Assembly (NCBI GenBank): GCA_002104905.1
Contig: MCFE01000114.1
Coordinates: 101,976 to 165,975 of the forward strand
Direction: 5' to 3'
Source: Basidiobolus meristosporus CBS 931.73
Taxonomy: Eukaryota > Basidiobolomycota > Basidiobolomycetes > Basidiobolales > Basidiobolaceae
Length of the DNA: 64,000 nucleotides
In this document: positions 43,130-54,034 of the stretch, one piece after another
Position numbering within the stretch: the first letter of the stretch is position 1
How the letters are laid out: every line of letters begins with the position of its first letter
The notes under the pieces: generated by a model
Seen by the model: only the letters and a program-made list of their open reading frames with translations
The model's database searches: none
What the model was told of the DNA's origin: nothing
Translations under genes and position numbers: made by a program

Positions 43130-43904
43130 GGTTCCCATCTTGCGTTTTATACAGTCCAATGAACGCCAGTGGTTTCCATAATGGATCACCGGTCAGAGCA
43201 ATTATACCCTCAATGGTGGAATTCATATGGAATTCATGGTAGGTCAAATGGAACACCAAACCATCAATGGATGGCGTATCAGAAGGGGGAGGAAATATGT
43301 ACTACTAGGGATCCAGAAGAAAGCTCGAATTTGGTGGGTTGGCTTATATCAGACTAGATTGGGGTTTAGGCATCACTCGTTCTTTTTTTCCTTCCATTTC
43401 TCTAGCAGATGCCCCGATCTGGTCCTAATTGGTCGTAACTGCTTGGTAGAAATCTGTTCGGTAATATGGTCGAGGTAAGTGATTGGTTACCATTCGATGA
43501 GAAGATTAGATCGGTTTGGTAGGAAAATTGTCCGTATATTATCCCTCGAATGGCCATATTATCCCTGGGATGCAGGTGGCCCTATTCCCAGATTCCGGTA
43601 TTTATTGATGATTTCCAAATGGGTTGGCGATGTCTCAGTCTGTTCAGATCGCTTGGAGATAACTATCCGCTGCTGTCTGAACTACTAATCTTGGCCAACT
43701 GTTAACCGAACTACTAAACCGTTCCCAATCACTGAGCGATCGCCCAAACCCTGTCAATCACCAAGTAAATGGGACATGGATTTTCATTACAATGTCAATC
43801 AATCAAAAGTGCCATGGATGTTCTTTACAATATGCCAATTAGGTTTATTAACAGTAGTCGGAATTAAGTGTGGCGTCTATAAGGTGGTATCGGTGTGGGT
43901 GAAT
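43130..43904. other. Region between the two arrestin genes
   Basis: Contains the TATA box and leader of arrestin 1 at its left and the 3' end of arrestin 2 at its right. Plus-strand frames here (for example 43169-43478) have no motif and look like chance. Confidence 0.4.
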
Positions 43905-45012
43905 TCAAGTACGAATCACAGATGGCGTGTATGCTGGTGGGGACCCGAGAATCATTGTGCAGGGTGTGGGCGGGATGTTGCCATACTCCGGTGGCGACAT
44001 CTCCAGGCATTGCTGTAAGCATGATCGCACGCTGACGGGAACTTCATACTCAAGTACCCGCTTTTCGCCACTACGGTGGTCGATGATGTGGAAGAGGACG
44101 ATAATGTCGTGATGGATCTGGATGTAGTCGGTGTCCAGGGTGCATTGCACGCCAGGGAAAAGCACCAGCTGCGGGCAAAGCTTCCACTCCTCGCCATCTC
44201 CGGTGATTTCATCCCCTTTAAGCTCCAGGAGATGGTGAGTCTTGGTTCGGAGATCGATGGGATTCTCGTGGGTGCCACAGCAGATGGTTTCGCGAAGGGT
44301 GAAATCAATTTTGGTCATCTCGAAGTCTTTCGACAATGAGGTAAGATCTAGTGACAACGGGAATGATTGGCCAATAGTCACCGATGGTTGGGGGATCTCC
44401 ATGTGGTAACGGAACCGTTCGTCCCATACCCCTGAAGACTCGATGTTATGGCAGAATAATGAGTCATAGGAGCAGCCGGAACTGCGCTGCAATTTCACGG
44501 TGCGTTTGTTTTTGATATCGAAATGCAGTCCGGTACGTTCCACAACGGCAAGCATTTTGTACTCGATTTTTCCGTTCGGAAGAGTTACGGACTCGGGAAG
44601 GCTGCCCTCGAGGGCAACCTCGAAGTTGTACCGGTAATGGTTGGGCTTCAGGTCGTAGGGCCCTTCCTCAGCAGGCAAGAAACGAACCTCTTTGTCTAGG
44701 AAGACGTATTCTCTCCATGAAACATCTGTGAACAAACGGAGTTAATTGAATAAGAGCTCTAGTGAGGAGTTTAGAGTGAATCAAATACATACTGTCGTTT
44801 CCACACAGGTTGGCTTTTCCGATGAATCTGCCATATATGGACTTGACCTTCATTTCGTTGAATAGTGTGAAGACCACGGAGCCACGAAGAACGCAGCCCA
44901 CTGAGTCAGTAGCACTCCCTCTCATGGTAAGTGTGTCGTTGTCAAGCTCGATGTTGAGGCACTCGACTGAGTTGAAGTTGAATTGAGGCAACCACATTGA
45001 ATTGGTGAACAT
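43905..45012 (-). CDS. Alpha-arrestin 2 (tandem paralogue)
   Basis: Exons 44793-45012 and 43905-44725 (67-bp intron) give 346 aa. The domains match arrestin 1: 'DTLTMRGSATDSVGCVLRGS' and 'VKSIYGRFIGKANL' at the start, 'FRYHMEIPQPSVTIGQSFPL' for the second arrestin domain, and two PPxY motifs at the end, PPEY (318-321) and PPAY (336-339). The intron splits an Asn codon at the position matching arrestin 1, so the pair arose by duplication of an intron-containing gene. The sequences have diverged strongly except at core motifs, suggesting different cargo. A TATA box ('ctataaaag' on the minus strand, 45131-45140) lies ~120 bp upstream. Cytosolic adaptor; partner ligase not in the window. Confidence 0.88.
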
Positions 45013-46257
45013 TCTGACGATGTTAAGGAATTAACAAAAATAGTAGCTGTACAAGTAGATGGAGCCCAAGGGCTTGTAGTATGATACACTGGCGATTATT
45101 GGAGAATGATGAGGGGGATGGTCGGAAGGGGGACTCTTTTATAGGTTGAAGGCGTGCCTTAACTCCAAGCTAATTTTAGGTGCTGTGACGGTGAAGGTTG
45201 GCAACTATTCTCGGAAGCTGCTATTAGAAGAATGATGAATTAATTAGACAACTCGGAGTTGTTTGAAACAGCAGGCTTGATTTGGGAAAATTCCTCACAC
45301 GTCGTTAAGGTGATTGCATCCGGCATCTATCAGAGTTCGGCTCGGATGAATTTACACGTGTAGATGGGGATTGGCCCAACATCCGAGATTTACACAAATA
45401 ACAATTACCAGAATCGTATGCATCCAATATATACAAGCACTATAATCCAGCCATCATATATATATACAAATGTTGGAATCATTAGTATTTAGCTATTTCC
45501 TCAAACATGTCGTAATATACAATCTTTTCCTGGAATGGTCGAAGATCGCGATTGTCGGCAGCGACTCGGTTAATCTCCCAGAGTCGAAACGGTATGCTCG
45601 GCTAGCTATTTTCGGTATATTAGAACTTGGGGATTGGCCAGGGAGCCTGTGACGGGTTCCTTCTATTTGGCTCCGGCTTGCATTGGATTTATTTATAGTA
45701 TGTTGTCATTGCACTCTACTATGAACCCCATAGACCTCGGATGTAACTGTGCAGTCCTATCTCTGCTTCGGCCTAGCCCTCCAATGAGCTTTCCTCCATT
45801 CTCGGATCGCGTTGAGGTCACCGCAACTCCATTTCTTGGGTGCAATCGCGGTACCATGGATACTGGGGCCTATTCTTGGATATCGATGTTAACCATAACG
45901 CAAGCTTACTGCAGCGTGACGCATGCATATTTGACTCGAGGCCTATTTTAACCTTCTATCTGGGCATCGGTGGTGAATTTGATGCATATCCAAATATGCC
46001 CCCAATGTTTCGACCACCGATTTCCATCTAGAGTTGTCCATCGATTTCTATCAGTAAGCGTCGTGTAGATGGAAACCTTAGTTTGGGTGGGCCTTGTTGG
46101 TTGGATCAATGCTGCCACAAACTGGTGACGATGTTAGAGATGCATACACGCACCCCGCAAACACTTGTGCCACGGCAACATCAACAATCTAGGCCTATTT
46201 TAACATCTCACTCGTCCGCTAGAGTTGGTGTCACTCCAAGAAGCTGCTATATTCTCA
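45013..46257. other. Intergenic region between arrestin 2 and deacetylase 2
   Basis: Divergent promoters: the arrestin 2 TATA box at the left, the deacetylase 2 leader at the right. The phrase 'ggcctattttaac' occurs twice (about 45940 and 46192). No supported coding frame in between. Confidence 0.4.
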
Positions 46258-47324
46258 ATGGTACGATTCGAAATCACTCTCCTCATTACTGCTTTAGTTG
46301 CGGGTGCAAAAGGCCAAGATGTGGGTGGCGGGATTGTGCTCAGATGTGCCAAGCCTGGCACATTTGCCATGACGTTCGATGATGGTAATGGTCTAATTGG
46401 TGAGAACATTCTGCGTTGGAAGCTTACTCACATTTACATCAACAGGCCCTAGTCCCTTTACTCCTCAACTGCTAGACATTCTGAAGGAACGTTCAATTCG
46501 CGCCACATTCTTTGTCCTCGGCACCCATGTCCGGAACCCTGCTCTGGCTCCACACCTGAAAAGAGCGTTCGACGAAGGGCATCAGATCGCACTACACACC
46601 GATACCCACCCCCATTTAAACACATTAACACCTGAAAAGATTCGAAGCGAATTAAATCAAAATGGTGATTCGGTAAAGGAGATCATTGGTTCAGTGCCAA
46701 ATTACATGAGACCTCCATATGGCGAATGTAACCAAAATACCCGAGAGGTCATTCAGGAGATGGGCTTTCTAATAGTCAACTGGAACGTCGATTCTAATGG
46801 TAGGTTTCGCGCGTCAATGCTGTTCTTGGGCTACTCATTCAGACTAATCCATTCTAGACTGGCAGTATCACGGGAATAGCGCCAATCATGACCTGCTCCT
46901 TGAAAACATGGCTGTCAAAATTAACCCATCCGACTCTTTGACGCAAAGCTTCATATCCCTTCAGCACGATACCGAGGATTTCAGCGTGGCCAGAGTACCG
47001 CAGATCATAGATCTCATCATTAGCAAAGGCTTTCACTTTGAAACGGTTGCCGATTGCCTAGGAAACGTGCTTCCCATGTATCGCGGCGCTCCCAACAACA
47101 ACAATGCCACTGCTCCTCGACAGCCACCAACTACTACCAATTCGACGTTCAAGCCTTCGATCACCACGGCCACCCAGCCCACAGCGATCTTATTAGACCC
47201 TATTGTTACTCAACCACCACCGAAGAAAACGGACTTAACGGTAAGTGGAGGAGGCCAATCAAGCGCCGCTATGGATTGTTATTTGTTACTTTTGGCCTTT
47301 GCAGCCTATATTTGGGGCCATTGA
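46258..47324 (+). CDS. Chitin deacetylase 2 (NodB domain, CE4)
   Basis: Three exons, 46258-46384, 46446-46799 and 46858-47324, encode 315 aa. The first intron interrupts the Gly codon of 'TFDDG' (39-43) exactly as in the other two deacetylases. The second intron, after 'WNVDSN', is unique to this copy. The signal peptide covers about residues 1-19 (ATG 46258 chosen over an in-frame upstream ATG at 46225 because it gives a compact leader). Motifs: 'LHTDTH', 'RPPYG', 'DSNDW' across the intron and 'ISLQHDTEDF'. The stalk is short and Thr/Pro-rich, and the last hydrophobic stretch ('CYLLLLAFAAYIWGH') may still serve GPI attachment. Motif 5 reads H-D-T-E where the others have H-D-I-H. More diverged than copies 1 and 3. 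Confidence 0.9.
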
Positions 47325-47830
47325 CACGACTCAGCTTTTCAAAAGAAAACTACATCACATTCTATATACCCGAATACCACATTGTGAATGATATATATAT
47401 CTATCTATTCGGTCCATATCCAAGTCTTCGGTAGTTGATTACGCTCGGAAATAGAATAAACTCACCCAATATATGAATAATTTCGTGATGGAACTTCCAT
47501 CGGCATGGATTCGATGGACTCGATGGATTGAATGCTTACCATTGTTGCTTGATGTTGATCTTCTCATCAGAACCTCTCATCAGAACTATGGATGGGTTCC
47601 CTTTCCAATAAAATAGGTTTTAGATCTCCTAGATATCCCTTCCAATCTACTATCCAATCATTTCACCGTTGCTGCTGTAAGTGTTGATTAGTAAGATCGA
47701 TATTGCATAAAAGCAATCGGAATATCCAATACTGGATGGTCTGAGTTCTAGAATTGGTTCCGACTCGCTCATTACGCAACATGATCCGTATCTTACGTGT
47801 TCTGGAATAAGTTAGGATCCAATTCGATAT
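47325..47830. other. Intergenic stretch
   Basis: AT-rich 3' region of deacetylase 2 with a short (at)n run near 47392. No gene seen. Confidence 0.4.
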
Positions 47831-47837
47831 CGATGAT

Positions 47838-48050
47838 TTAGTTATTCATCATTTTTTCAAACCACTCTCCGTGACTAAACCTGGCTTCAAAGTTATGATA
47901 AACAGCGCCTTCATGCAGCAAATCGATATAAATAAACCATGGTTTCACGCAACGCACAAGGTTGTAATCGTGCGACAATGCATAGGTTTGTTCATTTATG
48001 CGTGTCAAACAGCTATCAGGTAGAAGATTGTCAATATTCTGTTGTTGCAC
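47838..48050 (-). pseudogene. Coding-like fragment, probably partial gene
   Basis: The minus strand has a 70-codon block whose composition looks coding ('PDSCLTRINEQTYALSHDYN', 'LRHEG'-like stretch, end 'EWFEKMMNN') and a clear stop at 47838. It has no ATG at its start (GTG only), and I could not find an upstream exon that joins in phase. It may be a truncated gene or the last exon of one. No family recognised. Confidence 0.3.
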
Positions 48051-48507
48051 ATGGGGACTGAGAAATGCATAGCTGGGACACTATCTCAGCATAAGTTTCC
48101 CATACTTTTCTCTCGAACGGGCTGTTAATTAAATCCAGGCGAGCTTCTCAATTGATGGTATGCATGAGCAGTAAACTCAAATGAGATTAAGCTTATCATC
48201 TTCTGTTGTGTCACTTGGCCTAATTTTCCGGTCATCCCTGGATCTCATTCCAAGGCTGAGCCGCTTGACTAATACCTCGGCTGGGTATCTATATATCATA
48301 TTTGAGATCATGCTGAGCCCAAATTAGAAGCCATTCGTGCTACAGTTCTCAGCCATCAATGTAGCGCCAAAAGTTCCACCACCAGAGTAATGTACACTAG
48401 GGATTCGCCTACAAAGTGTATGCACCATCCCATTAGCCTCCTATTTCTGTTGGTTGTACTACTATGGTTACGATTTGATTAGGCTGGAAGGCCCTTTGTT
48501 GCTCCCA

Positions 48508-48517
48508 TTATATAAGG
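48508..48517 (+). promoter_or_regulatory. TATA box of chitin deacetylase 3
   Basis: 'ttatataagg' about 70 bp before the ATG at 48584, matching position and wording in deacetylase 1. Confidence 0.6.
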
Positions 48518-48583
48518 TTCAAGAGTGCGCTCACCAAAGTGCGTTCACCTCCATTGAATTGTGTGTTCTTAACCCTACTCCAA

Positions 48584-49612
48584 ATGCTCCGCAATATCGC
48601 GAAATTTTCTCTTCTCCTCTCTACCCTGAGCGTTGTCATTGGCCAAGATCCCGGCGCTGGCTTTATTTTCGAGTGTGACCAACCTGGGAGCTTTGCCCTG
48701 ACCTTTGATGATGGTATGCTCATTTTCTTCTAGGCAGAATGGGAATTATTGAATGATTAAATGGTTTGTCATCAAGGTCCAAGCGAGTATACAGGCGCTC
48801 TTCTGTCCACCCTGAAAGAAAAGGACGTTAAGGCAACATTCTTTTCAGTTGGCACACAGGCCGCCAAGCCAGACATCGCGATTTACTTGAAACAGGCTCA
48901 TGAGGAAGGCCATCAGATTGCTTCCCACAGCAACACGCATGCGGATTTAAACAAATTGTCGGTGGAGCAGATCAAGAGCGAGATGCTTCTGACCGAGGAA
49001 GCTATTCAAGAGGCCACCGGGTTGGTTCCGGCTGTAATGCGACCCCCCTACGGGAATTGCAACCAGCAATGTCAGGGCGTTATGAAAGAGATGGGTTACC
49101 TAGTGGTTCAGTGGAATGTAGACTCTAATGATTGGCAATTCATGGATACTCCAGACAAATGGGAGGATTTAGTCACCAACATTCTAGACCCAGTGAATAC
49201 GTCCAACGTTCGAAACCAATCGTTTATTTCGCTGCAGCATGATATCCATCAATTTTCCGTGGAGAGAACTGGAGCCATAATTGATGGAATCAAAGCCAAG
49301 GGTTACAGGTTCCAGACTGTTAACGATTGCTTAAGCAACAGGTTCCCTATGTACAAGAACCTAGCAAATCCCAACCAAACTTCCACTGGCACTGCTACTG
49401 CTACGGCTAGGGCGACTTCCTCTGCTCTCTCAACATCCAGTGTTATCTCAGATCCACAACATGTTTCTAGTTCCTCCAGTAACACACAACCTATGGCCAC
49501 AAACAGCAACCAGGTATCTGTCTCGGGTGTTCAAACGACATCTGGATCAAATTCGTTGCTGGCGGTCCCAATCTTTGCACTTGGATTAACTGGTTTCGCG
49601 GTACAATTCTAG
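48584..49612 (+). CDS. Chitin deacetylase 3, GPI-anchored (NodB domain, CE4)
   Basis: Exons 48584-48713 and 48777-49612 (63-bp intron, again inside the Gly codon of 'TFDDG', residues 40-44) give 321 aa. Residues 1-20 are a signal peptide. NodB motifs: 'TFDDG', 'SHSNTHADL', 'RPPYG', 'DSNDW', 'ISLQHDIHQFSVERT'. The stalk is Thr/Ser/Ala-rich and the tail 'LLAVPIFALGLTGFAVQF' fits GPI anchoring. Much of the catalytic domain is the same as deacetylase 1 in wording, so the two are recent paralogues 16 kb apart, while deacetylase 2, only 1.3 kb upstream on the same strand, is a more distant one. Expected role: converting wall chitin to chitosan. Confidence 0.93.
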
Positions 49613-49762
49613 TCAGTGTGCTAGGGCCCATATACCCCTAGGGAGTTTTCCTACCCACCCTAGGCAGCTTTCCAATACCTCGAGGCTTCCATGATCATAT
49701 CCATCATTTCATCCAACGGTGCAATCGTAATAAATCTGAGCATTAGGCAATTTGCGTTTTCA

Positions 49763-50003
49763 ATGTTGGAATTCATCGACGATGTTTGTTTATTTAACAA
49801 TGGTGCTTACTGGATAAACAATTGATTGATGCTAAAGAGGATTAGTCTAGTTGGTCTTAAGGGTTAGTCATTGAAATCTCACATTGCCTAATGCTCCGAT
49901 TTTTTTATGTTGGAATTCATCGACGATGTCTATTTGTTTAACCATGGTGTTTATTGGGATTCATTAAATATACAATTGATTCGTGTTTAAGAGGATTGAT
50001 CTT
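49763..50003. repeat. Direct duplication around the lipocalin 3' end
   Basis: 49763-49846 and 49917-50003 share 'atgttggaattcatcgacga', 'tttgttta-ttaac-atggtg-tta-tgg', 'acaattgatt' and 'aagaggatt'. The right copy includes the last codons and stop of the lipocalin gene, so the left copy is a duplicated 3' end. Confidence 0.75.
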
Positions 50004-50595
50004 GGCAGTTATCACCTCCTTGAATAGTTTTCTTAAAATCGAATAGTTTGAAGTTGTAACCCAATCCACTTGCGTATTCTACTACCTCTTGGTACTTGGA
50101 TTCATCCAACACGGGTTGACGAGCGAGAATCCAGAATGCTGATTTGCAAGTGGAGCCTACAAAGGCGATCTCATAGTCACCCCAGATGTTTATCACCATA
50201 TAATTGGGCCCCAAATCCAGACGGTCCATCAACCTGCTAAGCCAGCTCTGCTCGCTAGAAGGAAAAGTGACGTTGAGGTAGCCCGGATTGTTTTGTGGGT
50301 CTGTCTGCTGGGCCGTGCCAATAATGGACTTGGGGATGTTGGTGTTGGTGTTCACGCATGTATTGTTGACCTGAACGGTTCCATTTTCCTGTAGCGTGTA
50401 GTTGGCAGTAACGCATTTGCAATCTTTCTCGAACGTGTTGTAGACTGTCCACGTTGTTCCGATTTCGTACCATTTTCCTTGGTATTTAGTGACATCAAGG
50501 TTATATGATGGCGGTGGCGATGGACACACTGACAGCGCCCCGGTAACTCCGATCGCGGCGACAATGGTGGTTAGGGTATGGATGAAGGATTTCAT
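49987..50595 (-). CDS. Secreted lipocalin (Blc/ApoD type)
   Basis: Single exon, ATG 50595, 202 aa. Residues 1-20 form a signal peptide. The lipocalin signature 'YQGKWYEIG' has Gly40-x-Trp42. The later conserved strands 'NYMVINIWGDYEIAFVGS' and 'SAFWILARQPVLDESKYQEV' match the Blc/apolipoprotein D group (Y-x-x-V-I-x-x-x-x-x-Y-x-x-A-L-V-G, W-I-L-S-R-x-P). Several N-x-S/T sites (for example N-Y-T, N-G-T, N-N-T) suggest glycosylation, and cysteines in the first third could pair. The barrel would bind a small hydrophobic ligand outside the cell or at the wall; the ligand cannot be read from sequence. Family length (~170-190 plus leader) fits. Confidence 0.88.
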   Translation of the reverse strand: MKSFIHTLTTIVAAIGVTGALSVCPSPPPSYNLDVTKYQGKWYEIGTTWTVYNTFEKDCKCVTANYTLQENGTVQVNNTCVNTNTNIPKSIIGTAQQTDPQNNPGYLNVTFPSSEQSWLSRLMDRLDLGPNYMVINIWGDYEIAFVGSTCKSAFWILARQPVLDESKYQEVVEYASGLGYNFKLFDFKKTIQGGDNCQDQSS

Positions 50596-50942
50596 GTTTG
50601 CTCTAATGGTGGAGTCTAACGGCTCCTTAAGTACTTCTAGCGCATTTTCTTACCATCGGGAACATTGAAGGATTACTCGATTCAGGACGATGGATGATTG
50701 CTCATGTGTACGTCAATCATGACAATTTAATCCACATTCTCACACCGGGATATGTGAAACAGGAACGTACTATGTTTAGTAAGGTATTTACCAGAACGTC
50801 ATGGATTACGTTAATTTTGCACGGTTGGAAGTCACACGTGTTTGCCTTTATCAAAACGTGAACCAGATCCACAGCATTTAGGTTAGAATTAAATAGGGCT
50901 GCTGATACAGAGTCTAAAATTCTCTAATTTTGACGTACAACG

Positions 50943-51103
50943 ATGGAGGCTCCCTGCTTGTCAATCAGCGATGCGACCGTGGGGTTCTTCCTGTTAAAGA
51001 AGCTTGCGAACAAGTGCCTCTTTTACACTCGTCGTACTGCGAAAAATGCTACCAGCGGCTTATCTAAGCATGCACAGGAGTACGCTAGTCAGCACGATCT
51101 AAC
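50943..51103 (+). pseudogene. Coding-like ORF cut by a copia LTR
   Basis: ATG at 50943 opens a frame ('MEAPCLSISDATVGFFLLKK') with CpG-rich, gene-like codons. At 51104 the sequence turns into a copia LTR end ('tgttgtaaaaattc'). The frame then runs only ten codons into the LTR. This looks like the front of a small gene interrupted by insertion. No continuation was recognised right of the LTR cluster. Family unknown. Confidence 0.4.
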
Positions 51104-51337
51104 TGTTGTAAAAATTCGGAATTCCACCACCTGATATTATTCCAAGTCCCAACAAGGAATTTGGTGAGATTTCCCTGAGATTTGTACACTATGATGCAAG
51201 CTACTAAGCTAGATGAATATTCAGGTGCAATTACAAAATTTACAACACTCCTACTCAACTCAATATTCAATATCAACTAATTGCCATTGTGAGCTAAGAT
51301 ATTCAAACTTGTCTCTAGCTAATGGTGTAGCAAGTAT
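51104..51337 (-). repeat. Rearranged copia 3' end: short palindromic-ended LTR plus pol tail
   Basis: 51104-51247 starts 'tgttgtaaaaattc' and ends 'aaaatttacaaca', so both ends are U3-type ends facing outwards, with most of the LTR missing. It is followed by 'ctcctactcaactc' (complement of the polypurine tract) and the minus-strand end of pol ('attcaaacttgtctctagct'). It is the 3' end of a minus-strand copia element with a rearranged LTR. Confidence 0.65.
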
Positions 51338-51910
51338 TGTTGTAATTATTAAGCTGTCACCTAAATATTCATGCTAACTTAGTCACATAGATCATATTCT
51401 GTGGTTAGCATTCTGTCCTGACCAAGCTTCTTGTTGAGATTTACTTCAAAAATTTTCACCAAATCATCAGGTACCCAGATTATGATCTTTCTTAAATTTG
51501 TCCAAAAGCCCCAAACTTTGCACACATATTCTTGGGACCTTCCTTAAGAAACTCTACACGTTTGTTTGCTCTACTTTATCAAAAGTATAAATACCATACT
51601 TCTGATCAATAAATCTACAAGTGAATAACATGTAAATCCTCAAATTCTCCACATAACTTCCAATACTCCTTAGAATATTGTAACAATTATCCGGTACCCA
51701 GATTCTGACCTTTCTCAAAGTTGTTCAAAAGCCCCAAACTTTGCTCATATATTCTTGGGATATTTCTCAACATACTCTACGCATTTGCTACCATACTTTA
51801 TCAAAAGTAAAAATATCATACTTTTGATCAAGAAATCTACAAGTGAATAACATGTAAATCCTCTAGTACTCCACATCACTTCCAATCCTACTTAGGAAAT
51901 TGCAACAAGT
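51338..51910 (+). repeat. Tandem copia LTRs of subfamily 2
   Basis: A near-complete LTR (51338-~51687, 'tgttgtaattatt' to 'attgtaacaa') is followed by a second one lacking its first ~150 bp (~51690-51910, from 'ccggtacccagattctgacc'). Both have '-atacttttgatcaa-aaatc' and 'tacaagtgaataacatgtaa', as in the LTR at 24690-24995 and unlike Copia A-D. Confidence 0.7.
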
Positions 51911-54034
51911 ATGGCAGCAATCATTTCAGGTGTACAACAGTAAACCAGCAATGACCTAGATTAGATGCTTCACAACAAGCAAGGCAAGGTTGACATCATC
52001 CAGCATCAAGAATAGCAGGTTGCTAAGCTTCAAGCAGTGCCCAAAGTTCATCTTTAGACTTTTGGTTGCTTTGTTGGAGAGAACAATGAGTCTTGACAGC
52101 TTCCTCTCTATAACAAAATGCATAGAGAGGGACTACAATTGGTGATGAGCAGCTCTGAAAGATCCCAACTTGGCCTCTGATGTGGGCTTGACTTCACTTG
52201 CAAAGTAGAGAGCAGCAGCAGCAGCAGCAGTAGCAGGAGTTTAGATCTAGTGAATGTGTCTGTCTTCAGCTTGAGCACCCTCTACCTGTAGATGGCTTTC
52301 CTTGAGAGGTTCAAAAGAAATGTAGGCCTTGGCTTTATTCTTGCAGTTACCATTGACTTGTTGCAGAATGGTGAATGTGTAGTTCTGCAAGCAATATGAT
52401 GGGTGTCAATATAGATTTTTGGCATCACTGAACCTTCCAGCACACATCTTGTTCTTCCTGGGGGGAGGTTTGTAGGAAGATGGCAGAGTACCAGACAGAC
52501 AGCTGGTAACTGGGGAGCAGTGCATTAAGGGAGGTCAGCAGGAGAACAGTGCTGAGGAATATTGATGACAGAGGAGATGAAGCAGATAGTAGAGGTAATA
52601 TTTTTCAAGCAGTAGCAAAGCAATGAAAGTTTGTTAATAGTGTAGAAGGTAGCTCAACATCAATCAAACAAAGAAGGACAACCTTGAAAGATGTCTTTCA
52701 AGTACTACTCTTGTAGCTGGAAGTGGCTATTATCAAGTAGCAATTTTCAGACAGTCAGACAGACTTGATATTGCTTGATCCTTGAGCAAGTAGGTCACAT
52801 CATAGCTGGAAGCTTGTCACTTTATTGCAGTAAACAAAGACATGATGACAACACAAACTTGGGGCTAGTCAAATAGCGGTGAGTCAGAGTTTTTATATTC
52901 AGTGGTGATTATCTTGAAATAAGACTTCAGCCAGTCAATGTACTTTTTGCACAAAAGCAGCATGATCAGCAATGTTATGGTCCAAAATAACTTCCAACAT
53001 CTTCCCCTCTCACCAGGCCAGGCTGGCTATTCTTGCAAGCTTAATTTTACATGCCATAGGTGCTTTCCTGATATTCAAAATGGTGGTCCAGGGCACTTAC
53101 TTTAGGGACTTGACTGTCCAGGTAGAAGCTAGTGGTAGGCTAACTGGGGGCTTGTTTGCACTTCTTAATTGTACTGGGTCTGCAGCAGTAGTTTGAGAGG
53201 AGTTTGGGATCTCAGTTGAGGCTTAGCTTGAGGAGTTATGCAGATTGGTAATGGAGCTGGATGTGTAGATGATCCTTGATAGAACCATGCCTGCATAGGT
53301 CAGGGGTAAAGTGGAAGTAATTCTAGCAGTAGAAGTAGCTGGTGCAGGCAGAGGCAGAAGCTGGTGCAGGGGGAGCAATCACCTGGAACATAACTGCAGA
53401 AGCAGATTTTCTAGGAAGACAAGATTCACTATCCAGTTGCTTTGCAGCAAGTCAAGGTAGCTGTTATGAATAGACACAAGGCAGGAGGAAAAGCTAGGCA
53501 TGGCAGGAAAGGACTTAGGTGTGGACCATCAGGGCAAGGCAGGATTCAAGGCAAGGCTGTTTATTCAAGACCTGTGTTTATCAGACTGAGGAATACTTAA
53601 GGGGGGGTAGGACTATATATACTTTTTGGCTATACTGATGCCAAGAGATATTAGCTAATACTAATGGGGTTGTGGGGTGAGGCACAGCAATGGTGCTGGG
53701 GATAATGACACAGATGACACGGCACTGAGACAGGATGGGGAAATGGATTGGGTCACCTGATCATGTGACTAAGTCATTTGACCTGGTATTTCCATATATG
53801 GTACTGGACTATGAAAAATACAACGGAGAGCTTCCATGGAATGTTCCATTGTGTAACAATGGTTTGGAATGGTCAGGAACTTTCTGGAAGGTGGTAGAAG
53901 GTTCCAGAAGGAATCTCTTAGAAATTGAGCTAGGAAGCTGAAACTTGGCATGGGTGTTCATGGTTATCATGTGATTGTGACAGTAGCATTTCTGTGGCAT
54001 AGGGTTATGCTCATGAACAGAAACAGGAGGATAG
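51911..54034. other. Gene-poor, repeat-rich stretch left of Copia D
   Basis: 51911-51950 still resembles the minus-strand end of copia pol. A (AGC)n microsatellite is at 52211-52230. The rest, GA/CAG-rich, has no credible gene. The last ~500 bp contain the palindrome 'ccatatatgg' (53777) and a heat-shock-like array (53882-53909), features shared with LTR-G, so a diverged LTR may end here. Confidence 0.4.
53882..53909. promoter_or_regulatory. Heat-shock-element-like array near a probable LTR
   Basis: The bases TTCtgGAA, a 7-bp gap, then GAAggTTCcaGAA give five units in the inverted nGAAn spacing recognised by Hsf1-type factors. Position relative to a promoter is unknown, so function is inferred only from the pattern. 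Confidence 0.35.

Noticed and set aside
52972-53196. 74-codon plus-strand frame in the repeat-rich stretch
   Set aside because: Low CpG, repeat-like surroundings, no motif.
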